From: Bugulina stolonifera | Lineage: Eukaryota > Bryozoa > Gymnolaemata > Cheilostomatida > Bugulidae | Assembly: GCA_935421135.1 (NCBI GenBank) | Contig: OW285191.1 | Coordinates: 10,977,700-11,041,699, forward strand | Length of the DNA stretch: 64,000 nucleotides | Reading direction: 5' to 3' | Shown: positions 48,691 to 59,929 of the stretch, piece after piece | Numbering within the stretch: the stretch's first letter is position 1 | How the letters are laid out: every line of letters begins with the position of its first letter | Position numbers and translations under genes: made by a program | Notes under the pieces: generated by a model | What the model saw: only the letters and a program-made list of their open reading frames with translations | Told to the model about the DNA's origin: nothing | Database searches by the model: none

Positions 48691-49280
48691 AATCCAATGA
48701 TTTTCGTAGACAGCAAAGGGAGTTATTGCAAAGGGGACATCAGTGGTCAAACAGGAGTGTATCATGTTATTAATTCCAAGTAGTTATAATGTACATGTAG
48801 TTGATAAAAAGGGGTTATAGTAACGATTTTGATTACGCTCCTCGTTCTGCGCTATTCAGATAAATAACTCTACGATATACAAGTAAAATTTCATACTAAA
48901 CTAGGCTTCAACAGAAAAAATATTCTAATCAGAATTGTATTTATATTTAATATCATTTCACAACAATAAATGAATAATTAATCTCTAAATACCGATAACA
49001 CTGACTTTACTATTGGAGCTTAAAACTACTGATTGCCACTGTAAAGTGGATAATAATCATAAGATAAAGATAGATAAAAGATAAGATAAAATATTTTTAT
49101 TAATTATATTTATGAAAATTTAAATTATAATTATTTACTTTTAGACCTAGTGATATGATTAATGAAATTTTAATTTTATGTCTTTTTTATATATTTAAAA
49201 TAAAACTTAAACTTAAAACTAAACCAGAGTTTACTAAAGTTAAAAGTAACTTGTAGGTAAAATAAGCAAACTAAACCAAT

Positions 49281-49350
49281 CATTATGATTATTATTATTA
49301 ATTATAATATATTATTATTATTATATTATTATTATTATTATTGTTATTAT
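49281..49350. repeat. ATT microsatellite
   Basis: Interrupted run of ATT trinucleotides. Confidence 0.85.
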
Positions 49351-49584
49351 AATCAATGACAATGAAAAATAAAGCCACTCGTGAAGAATAGAGTAAATAG
49401 CAGGTTGCTGTAACCCCTACCCTAGCCTATGGCCAAACACACCAAGACTGCAAGATCATAATGGTAATTGAGGCTTTCCTGAGTGTTAAATGCTATGTTT
49501 GTTATCAATCAAAAGAGAGGTATTTAAATATTTAAAATTTCAATAGTTAAAAATAGGACTGTGCACTTTCTAAGCAGCTTCAGA

Positions 49585-49860
49585 GGAAGAGAGAGCGTGA
49601 CTGCAGCCAAAGCTGAGCTGGGACTACAGAATCTCCATGAAAGGAGAAGAGACCACAGATTAGCCCTTGTGACATAAATACTGCAGGACAAGGACCAACA
49701 CGGAGACCTGACGGCTGTCTATGATGAAATATCAAATGGCAAAGCAAATTTCACTATGACCACCGGCTCAGCTGCAAGGGGAGAACCTATAAAAATAACT
49801 GCCTCAAATGGTACCTACTAAAACAGCTTCTTGCCGCTCACTATATGTGACACAGTGAAT
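49585..49860 (+). mobile_element. Possible non-LTR retrotransposon relic (C-terminal RT region)
   Basis: One frame reads AKAELGLQNLHERRRDHRLA and then meets a stop. This resembles the LGLxxLEERRRxxRL segment that follows the reverse transcriptase domain in many LINEs. The frame is broken several times. The match is short, so the call is tentative. Confidence 0.35.
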
Positions 49861-52352
49861 AAAGGCTAAATTAACCTGATGGAAAGAACACAAACCGACG
49901 TGTATGTCTCAACGATTTATCCAACTCAATCCCAATCGAAAACAGCAGTACGCTGTAATAACATGAATCTCTGTCTAAAACACACTGTTAAACTGAGGTA
50001 CTCCCCTTGCTAAATTCAATAGTATTCTATTCTTCAAGGGTATTCAAAGGTAATTATTACTATAGTGTATACTATATAAGTAGGCCTATTTAGATTAGTA
50101 TTACTATTTTTAGTTTTTTCTCATGATATTTTATTTTGACTGATACATTATCGATTATGCTGTTCCGATTTACTGGTATAAGAGAGGGACCGAGAGTGGT
50201 CTATTAGCTCTCAATTAAATGCACAGAGTGAATACAGACTGTTAGACTGACTAATTCAACCTTTAGTTTGTGAGACGATCCATTGGTCCAAGTGTTCCTT
50301 GTGTGTTCTGTCGTGAATACATGGGCTCTACCTTACCCTAGCTGCTCTAACACGGTCAGTTCCCCTAGGTTAAGGGAAGTCAATTGATATAAGTAAATAG
50401 ATGTGACTTTATTGGATGCTCAGGAACTACTGATTAATACAGAGAACGCTTTTTACTTTTATACTAAAAGCACTTCCAACCGGTTCTGATATTGGTCAGG
50501 ACGACTAGGACATAGAAACTGGCAGCCGAGGTACGATAGAAAAGGTCGGCCCCTCTAGGTTGGATGCAGGAAATTTATACAAAATACATGTATGCAACAA
50601 TAAAGCAACTAGGCTATACATTATGCGAAAGAACACTATGGCCTATTACACAGACTGTGCAATATGCAGAAAGTAGTTATGTGGAGCTACAGCAAATTAT
50701 ATGCAAGTGTATAGGCTTATACACAAGAACTACTAAAATTGTCTGAATCACCAGAATGTTTTGAACTAGTATGTTGCAATCTTGTATTTTTTGAAATAGT
50801 TTTTTCTGGTTTTAGGTTTACTGAATCACGTAGCAGAATTAGAATAACATCAAGCTAACCAGCCGTGTTAAATATTATTGAGTACGCCTCCACATCTGTA
50901 TGCATGTATATGTGGATAATTACAAGAATTGAAAGTGCAACCCAACTACGAAGACGATAATTATATTATGTACTATTCAAATTTGTGTATATAATGGTAC
51001 ACTGTTGTAATGCTATCATATTGACCTATTTGAAGACCTACTGAATTATTGTATTTCATTGATAATGTACAGGCCCGGTACAACCAATTTGATGTTGTCG
51101 ACCAATTTGATGTTGTCTTGTCATATATTTCTGTATTGTTCCCTATAATGTATGCACATTCTTTTTTACACTCTTGTATTAATCTGATGTTATATTTTTT
51201 TGCTCTACCTTATACTTTTACATAAAATGTGGGCTTATATAGGCCCATGTCGGAGTTACCTTGAATGTGAATTAACAATATAAATATTCCAATATTCTAT
51301 AAAAATATTGTTATTCTCTTGTTGTGCATAGTGGAAATATCCATAATTATCCAATACTAGACTGTCCTGTAGCTTATCACTATCCGTAATGCTAACTAGC
51401 AAACTGAGCAGCCATTTCACGGTTACAGGTTTGAATGACCCACAGAAATACCACACTTGCAAAATATGCGGTGTTCTGATTGAAACACCGTGGCTGTGCT
51501 CATAAAATTTGATAAATTGCTTAGTCTTTATGCTAGAAGTAATAAATTTAGTGAAAATTTGGAGGAAAAAGAGAGCTTTTGGCAATGTGGGAGCAGAGTT
51601 TCAAAATCTAGAGTATCTTTCTGGAGACTTGGCAAGTTTGGATGTGGATGCTGTATTTTTATATGAAAGAAGTCTCAGGTTTTTTTGTACTATTCGCCTA
51701 TTTGTTGACTTGGAATAAAATTGTAACTCTCACTATATATATCGTACTTTATACTGGCTGCAATAGTAATTTAAAAGGGATAACGTATTATGTTTACATG
51801 TATATTTATTCTATTGTTAGTGGTCTACATGTAAAAGCATTAGAAATCATAAGCTATCGATCACGATTAGAAGTTGTCCTTCCATATTTGGTCCACCTAA
51901 TAGAGTAAAGTGTCAAATACCAAAGTCATCCAAATGCAGTAATTTTAAATATAAGAATTGTATGGAATTATAGAAAGTGGATCAAATGAGGTTTATATAT
52001 TCAGGCCATTACATTGTTTCATCTGACTCTGTTGCTCTAAATTGTGATTTGTTGCTAAAATGATATAGTAAAATGTACATCACAAATTTCTTTTCACAAA
52101 GTTTAGTATACTATTAGTCAGTTATTATAATCATTATACTGGTTTTGGAGGTTTTATATCATACAGCTAGTAGTAATTGCACTGTCACGAGGGAAATGAA
52201 ATGATTTGGAATGGAATTTGTATTGTGATGTTATATTGTATATGTGTATATGTATACTAAGTATGCTAGTACACTAAGAGTTCTATGTGGTATATAATAT
52301 ATAGACTGGTTGTGTTTGTATTCAATGGTTTGTGCAATGTACTGTGTAATTT

Positions 52353-52404
52353 GGAATTATCTTCCCCTATTAACCTCCAATAAATTAAGAGAAGACAACT
52401 TTGG
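52353..52404. repeat. GTTATCTTCTC short hairpin repeat
   Basis: Left arm GGAATTATCTTCCCC and right arm AAGAGAAGACAACTTTGG. A second copy follows 31 bases later. Confidence 0.65.
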
Positions 52405-52434
52405 TTCTCATGTAATGTCTGTCGCACTAATTGA

Positions 52435-52482
52435 TAGTTGTCTTCTCACGTCAATTATATCTCTATTGAGAGAAGATAACTT
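52435..52482. repeat. GTTATCTTCTC short hairpin repeat
   Basis: Left arm AGTTGTCTTCTC and right arm GAGAGAAGATAACTT pair almost perfectly. Confidence 0.75.
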
Positions 52483-53013
52483 CTAAGTTCATGCAATTTA
52501 TTCAATTGGATATCTGTCAATTCTGATAATCGTGATAGAGGTGATAACTTCACACTATGAATAAATTTGTTTCAATAATCTATAATTTCTATAACCTCCT
52601 GTACTCAATCTATTAATTATATGAATTGTTATAATTTGGTTCTATGGTTCTATGTGCGTGTAATGGTAACACTCAGGATGTATGCAATCAAGTAATTATT
52701 TCCTCTCGTGGACATACAAAAAATGTGATTCTTGTCTATTTCAGAATATAAGAATCCGAGTGACAGAATTGGGACTAGCTCCCCTGGAGAATTTATATGC
52801 GATATATATTGTCCAATCAGCAAGTGCTAACAAGTCAACTCTATTCAAGTGTATCTCTTTCCCTTGATCTGTGTATCAGGTATGATAGGAGTTATTTGCC
52901 TGTAAATCAATCACTTCTCCTATAAATTTGAGTTCAAGAATTGTTGTATTTGAAATTACCTCAATGAAATATGTACTAAAATCTCTTCATGAAAAAAGTA
53001 TGAAAAATATCCT

Positions 53014-53131
53014 ACTGGAATTGTATGAAAACGCCTCAGTGGAATTGTACAAAATTGCCTCTCTGAAATTGTATGAAAATGCTTCAGTGGAGTTATATGA
53101 AATTGTCTCACTGGAATTGTATAAATTCGCC
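53014..53131 (+). repeat. 24-bp tandem array, about five copies
   Basis: The unit CTGGAATTGTATGAAAATGC plus TTCA recurs with scattered substitutions. Because 24 is a multiple of three, the open frame 52928-53149 reads as octapeptides (LELYENAS-like). No start context or homologue supports a real gene. Confidence 0.8.
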
Positions 53132-53615
53132 CAATCGAATTCTCAGTAATTCTGAGATATATATAGACTTTGCATCCAAATTTATCCGTATCTCCAATCG
53201 AATAATTCAATGTAATTCACTCAGTAAATTTGAATCTCCAATAATGGTTCAATCTAATGTTCAATGTGCTGAATCCAATTCGCGATCAAATAACCAAAAT
53301 ATCAGTGTCTGTAATTGCTGCGTACAGAATGTAATTAATTGCCTTACAAAAAAATTGTTATCTCCAATCGGTCAATCTCAAAAGAAATATTCAAGCACTT
53401 TGGTATAGCTGGTACAATTGTCAATCAGCCTCCTTATCAAAAGGGAATATCAATATCTATGTAATGTATATATAAAGACTTACTCTGAGTCTGAGTCCGA
53501 ATATCTCCAAAAAAATTAATAATAATACTATTCAATTATAACTGAGCACTCAGATTATTCCTTCTATAATATCGTCATCTCTTCTTCTGTCCTGTGTGCT
53601 CCTTAGTTGTGATCT

Positions 53616-53735
53616 CCGAGCGTTCTCCCAATGTGCTCTCTGAGCGTTTTCCCAATGTGCTCTCTGAGCGTTCTCCCAATGTGCTCTCTGAGCGTTCTCC
53701 CAATGTGCTCTCTGAGCGTTCTCCCAATGTGCTCT
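53616..53735. repeat. 24-bp tandem array, five nearly identical copies
   Basis: The unit GAGCGTTCTCCCAATGTGCT plus CTCT repeats five times with almost no divergence. The minus-strand frame (53550-53786) reads as repeated HWENAQRA. It is a young array. Confidence 0.88.
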
Positions 53736-53959
53736 GATTCTTACTGTTTTCTCTCCTTCTTTTATACTCTTTCTTGGGTTTTCCAATTCTATTCTTGGCT
53801 TATTCTACATACCTTTCTCACTAAATTATGCAGGTATTTTCTTAGTCAGCAAAATTCTATAAGATATGAATATATATATATATGATATTTCCTATGTATT
53901 TCATCAGCCATTTGTTATTCTTAATTTCTAAGTTAATTATTAAGCAATCTCCAAACTGA

Positions 53960-54136
53960 GTCACTCTATTTGTGATTCCAATTCCCAGACATCCAGCATA
54001 TCTTCTACTCTGTGGTTGTTCACCTGTTGTATCTATTTGTAACTTGGATTCCAATTCCCAGACAGCCAGCATATCTTCTACTCTGTGGTTGTTCACCTAT
54101 TTTATCTATTTGTAACTTTGATTCCAATTCCCAGAA
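53960..54136 (+). repeat. 73-bp tandem repeat, about 2.4 copies
   Basis: GATTCCAATTCCCAGACA starts at 53974, 54047 and (truncated) 54120, a period of 73. Each unit includes ATATCTTCTACTCTGTGG. Confidence 0.85.
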
Positions 54137-56670
54137 ATGTTTCATCAGTTTAATGTATTTGCTCTATGCTACTTTTACTGCTGTCTATATTGAATTGATA
54201 TTAGCTGTAAGTCCCAACCTTTCACAGTATATCTACTGTGGATAAAAATGTTACATTAACATATTAATATAGTGTTTCTAGGATTATACCACATCATAAA
54301 AAAAAGAAATCTATTAATATTTACAGATGCCAATTTCCGTGTTTGTGCTAACCTGATGTCATAGATTAAGCCTACTGCTGTGGATTCGGAATGATACACA
54401 ATGGCATTAGAAAAATAAAAAGAAAAAACTGAAACATCTAACATATCCATATAATAGTATAATTTTAGCGTAGTCTGATGTGTTTTGTTACAGTCCTACT
54501 ATTCTATGTGTTTATAATAGTGTGTAATCATAGTGCTTTTATCTCTCTTTGTCTATAGTTCTACAACTAATGTCCTTAGTATTACCTAATTCGAAATGCG
54601 ATATTTTGTCCATGATGTCTTATAAAAATATTACTGGAAGATTAATGATGTGATAACTTTACTCTTCTGCTGATGTTCGCCTAATATGTGCAAATAGCTG
54701 GCTGACTAACAACCTTGGCCTATGTTCCACAAAAAATGAAAAAAATGAAATTACTGTAACTATATATATTGTTGTCCACTAAGGTATAAGAAAAAATTTA
54801 TGATATAATGTAATCTAGTTTTTGGGTTTTTCTTTTATGTATTCTGTAGGTCAGCTGGTTAACTAGGTTTGTATATGTCTATGATAGTATATCTAGTGCA
54901 TTAAAATGTAATGGCTCTGGTTGCTGTTATTAACTGACTAGCCTAAGCCTTAGTTATGTGTAATATAGCAATCCAAAAATGTTGAGGTGGTGTCCGCCGC
55001 CACTCTATCATAATAATTACCATTAAAGTTAAGTACTGAGTCTACATGTAGTCTTCACCTTTGAATAATGAGTATACATGCTGGTATTCTATTGGTTACA
55101 GCCTGGTTTCCTACATCCTTTTCTATTATTACAAATCTAATATAAATATTATCGATGTCATATCTGACAGCACCACATTCTCACGAATAAATAATGTATG
55201 TAATTATAAAAACAGGAATGCAATAGAACTAAATAACACTACGACATTGATATTGATTGATAATATCACTAATACGACGCCCTGGTGTCAAGTGCCCACT
55301 GTGGCGTCAAAGAGTGGACGCCGTGGTGCCGTCTGGACAAATCGGACAGTCCTACAGCGGACGATTCTACGTTGCAACAAAACTACTACATGAGCTGAAG
55401 CAATGATAATATACACCATAGAGTTATCTCTATGATATAGTGTTACCTCTATGATATACACCATGATATGACACTCCGAGTAAACCGGAAGTGTCAGCGA
55501 CTCCAATTAATCTATTCTGCAGTAAACAATTTACTGCCACACGGTTGATGACTGAGTGAACTAGTCATGACTGAGAAGAAAGAGCAAAGAAGCAAAGGGA
55601 AAGGTGCACACTACACTGCTAATAACTGTGAAAATTACCGAAAATTTTCATCTCATCTGTCTTTTTCTTTTCCTAGCCATGAACAAAGGTGAGAATGGTC
55701 TTTTGATCATGATTGATGATAGAGTGATTGATTACTCTTCTCTACACTACTGAATCTGATAACTCTAACTAAACATGATAATAAATTAATAGGCTATTAT
55801 AATACGATAATTATTATTTTGATTTTATAACGAATGTTATAGTATTCAATATACATGTAATTACATGTATAAAGTGAAAATGACATGAACATATTAAATT
55901 GGTTTTATTTATATATAAAATAATTATAAAATAAAAATAATATAAATAATTTAATAATAACAGTTACTAAGCTTTTTTTTATTTATTTATTCTCTCCTAT
56001 AAGTTGTATAATTATAATATATACATGTATTTATATGTGTGGTCAACAAGTTACTTTTAACAAATGTTATCTGTAAACTTTCAGAAAGCCCCAATAAATA
56101 TAAATGTAAATATAATAATTTATTAATGGTAGTGGTATTAAAACAGTTTAGTAATCTAAATCTATCTATCTATTGTTGACGACAACAGACGTGTATGAGT
56201 AAATAAAATGGTAAATTATATAAACGATTAATTGATTATCGATAAATTTTATATTATGATGCTAGTGCTAGACTACCCACTACTAACTTAGTACGTTCGA
56301 AGATAGTTATGTAGGACAGCAGAGCAGTGCTACTAGCACAGGAGCCGAATGAATTTTGGACGGGTGGCTGCGAAATAAAATGAATGATAGATATCAGTAA
56401 ACTCAATGTCATTTGTTCTTCCATTATTTCATCTATTCCAGAAAATATCAGCCACCAATGATAATTATTTTGTAATTCTTAATAATTAATAATCATTATA
56501 TTGCATGCCATAATAGGCCCTACTTGTTATGATGTGATACTTTAGTACACCCAACTCCTAACTTCGTTGTTTTTGTAGATTGTATGTATCTATTAGAAAT
56601 TTACTTTTTGTTTTAGATGTCTACAATGGGCAGTCAATGGCTGATTGGGGCGACTTTGCGACTGTATGAA

Positions 56671-56921
56671 AAAGGCCGTTCGAAACAGGACGTTTTAAAA
56701 CCGGACATTTGAAAAACTGCCATTTCGAAACTCCAAACCCCAACCCCCAGATTTCAATTAATTTTAATAATATATTTTTGTTTTTACTATTACTAATCCG
56801 TAGAACACTAAAAAAAATTAACTATCTGTGAGTTGTGTTCTTCTAAATGTAATCTACACGGTTTCGAAATGGTTGTTCTCCAAACGTCCAGTTTCAAACT
56901 GTCTTTTTCGAAATGTTCCTT
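56671..56921. mobile_element. Foldback element with about 60-bp imperfect inverted arms
   Basis: Bases 56671-56731 and 56861-56921 are imperfect reverse complements. Both are built from TTTCGAAA and GTCCGGTTT-like motifs, separated by about 130 bases of AT-rich DNA. No target duplication was found. It looks like a foldback or MITE-like repeat. Confidence 0.6.
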
Positions 56922-59900
56922 TACCGATTGGGTATTTGCTCACACCATTAGAGAAACTGTGCATATGTAAGTTGATGATCGACAGTCTGCCATTATTATT
57001 ATCATTATAATTGCTTACTTATTATAATCGCTTACTTCTATGACCCTTACTAGTGTGCAGCCTACTAATAATATTTTTAGACCTATACTGTGTACATACA
57101 CTTCAAAAATATATCGTATAATTCATTGCTATTTCAAGTTGACTATTTGTAGCTAGTTCATCGGACTGGCATTGATATGATTTTGCTTGAGCAGTTCAGC
57201 TTCATGGCATAATTACTACTTACTTTTACGACCATTAGTAGCTTGTACTATTAATATTTTTAGACTTATACTGTGTACATATACTTTAAAAGCACAATGT
57301 ATATGATATAATTCATTGCTATGCATGTTGTTTCAGTATTTGTATTTATGTATACATGCATAAGCTTTTTTGGTTTGCTTCTATATTGTAATTTTAACAG
57401 ATATGTTTTTGATTGTGTAATCAGGTAAAATACAACATGTAAACAAACACTAGCCGCATGCTTTCAATCACTATACATACATATACACATAACAACTTGC
57501 AACTGAACATTCAAGTTAATTATGCTGTTTAGGCAGCATGGCAGCTATAAGCTAAGTGAGCTGTAGTCAAAACCTTAGCCCACATATTTTGTGTTATGAT
57601 GATATATAATGCATTCACCCTATACAACTGGACAGGTTTTGTTTATCAATAGAATGACAGTGATGTTTTGAAGGAATAAAAGCACTTGTTGATGCTCTCT
57701 TGCTACCCTAAAGCTGTAAACATAGTTGGTTTTGCTTGCAAGCATGGTATACTGCATCATATGCAAGTATGTTGTACAGTAATGCAAGTAAGGTTTACTG
57801 CAAAAGTTTACTGTGAAAGTGGGCGGAGACTTTGATATAGTTGAGATCGATGAAGTGGAACGGGCACATTGCAAAACCCATCTATCAGCACTGTATTGGC
57901 GCTAAGGTAATTGAGGACATAGAATTATCGTTGAGTGTCATATCATGGTGTATATTATCATTGAGCTGAAGACTGCTTTCATTGATCTAGAGCTATCAAA
58001 GTTGAGGATCTAACGCTAAAATATCTGTTCTCTCGTAAATCCTCAACATCAATTAATTTTTGTAATGATCTGATTATTGCTCACTAATTTATTGGTTTAT
58101 GGTGCTGATGCATCTCAATCAGATAGCGAATTATTTTTTTCTTGACTTAGTCAGTATTTACTATTTAAATTTAGTCAAGTCAGTCACTGTTAGTAAATGC
58201 AGACTCAGACTGCAGAGTAGAGCAGATTAACTAAGAACAATATATATGAACATCCACAATCTACCTGTTACTCAGACTCACAAGATATTGGATAAGAAAC
58301 ACGGGTTGCAGTGTCAGTGGGAATAATTTCATTAAAAAAACTACCAGTCTCGGTCTGTAGATAAGCCTAGTTTGATACATTGATATTTTAAGTATTTATA
58401 CATAGGCCTATTGAATTATTATTATATTGAATTCAATTCTATTGCTGAATTAACTAAAGCAGCGATAAATGGAATTAATTATTATAATTATGATTGTTAT
58501 TATAATTTACTATATAAAAATTATTTTAAAAATTATTTGATTAGACTCTTTCACTTTAACTATCACTTACCAGTTAGAGTTCTCATTGTTGTGTTCAGCT
58601 GGGTAACACAACGTAATCCAGAGTGCAAGTTCCAAAGACACACCTACTACGCAGACGCTGATTACAGCACTTAGTCCTAATGCTGAATGCTGGAGGGAGG
58701 ACGACATCACACTATTGACCTGACTGATGAGTGGGCGGGCTACCAGAGGGAATGCATTGACATCAGCGGGATCAGTGGATGACGATATTTTGCACTAGTC
58801 TACTTTTTGTGGTATGACACCTAGCTGGACTGTGGGCTGTATGGGTTGTCTACCATAAAGCATAGACAGGCATACCCAAGCGTAGCAGGTGTGACACCAA
58901 TTATGCATCTGATCAGTGGGTTCTAATGGCAGTCCTGGATACATCGAGTGTAAGAAGATTGTGATTTATACTGCTAGCAGTTACCAGTATAAAGCCACGT
59001 ACATAGCAAGAGATGCTACTTTACTCGAAGTCAACAAGCTACTGAAAATCATAGCAAAGTAGAGCTCCTCCCATACTAAAAATGCTCCACCCATTAAAAT
59101 AACCAAAGTTGAGGCTACATAGTGGAGATCAGCGTCACGTACAGGCATAAAAGATCCGTTAGTGAATAATAGTCAGCAAAAGCTGTACATTTTAGTGCAG
59201 AAAAAAAGGATTAAAAAAACCAGAAATGCAGGAGGCACATGTCAAATAAAAGTTAGTACCAAAAATATCAGATAGGCCCTGTCGTATTTGTACGACAGTA
59301 ATCCACAATGAATATAGATACGGTGATATTTGTACACTAATAACATACAGCCACATACATAGACAATGCATACATGAATGTTCAGTGTAGGCCTATATCG
59401 AGATATGTAAGTATAAGTGCAGTTAATGTCTTTAGGAATCGTTTTGGACTTCATATAGTTGAATATATACTATGTACATGTACATGTATGTTGGCCTACA
59501 GTATTATATATGTAGGCTACATACAGTACATGTATATAGGCCTATATATTCAGGAGCGTAATTATAATTCATACGTTGTAATTAGTAGTGTCGATGTGTA
59601 GTAATACGTCCAATCAAATACCACGCCTTTGGTCCCAACATGGTTATAATAAGTATCCTCCTCCATTTCTGTGATTATGACTACATGTATAAGTCACACT
59701 GATGTTTCTCGTAGTAGTTCAGGTTGTATATTTATAATTTGAAGTTATCTTAGTAAATTTAATTCCCACATTGAGTGCCGCTTTCTGTAGGAGTTTTGGT
59801 CCTAGCTGTTTGGAGGCTTTCTCTGTAGTATATACTCCCTAGTTTTAACTAAGTATAACTTTGTAAAATATTCAATTTGTAGTCACCCCCACCATAATTT

Positions 59901-59929
59901 ACTATAAAATAGACTGATGTACCTTATCT

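Larger units (their letters stand above)
48490..59929. other. Gene-poor, repeat-rich region
   Basis: No convincing gene in 11.4 kb. It contains a GC-rich palindromic patch (48510-48690), an ATT microsatellite, a possible LINE relic, two GTTATCTTC hairpins, two 24-bp arrays, a 73-bp array and a foldback element. A GC-richer stretch at 58680-59060 looks like decayed transposon sequence without a recognisable motif. Confidence 0.45.

Noticed and set aside
50164..50560. Possible solo LTR with a primer-binding-site-like TGGCAGCCGAGGTACG downstream
   Set aside because: No second LTR, no gag or pol sequence, and the TG...CA borders cannot be fixed.
55061..55393. 110-codon open frame, GC-rich at its 3' part
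   Set aside because: No domain recognised; the frame crosses AT-rich low-complexity DNA and a probable repeat edge.
58411..58674. 87-codon open frame
   Set aside because: Asn/Tyr-rich from AT composition, without homologue; the adjoining 58680-59060 stretch looks like transposon debris.
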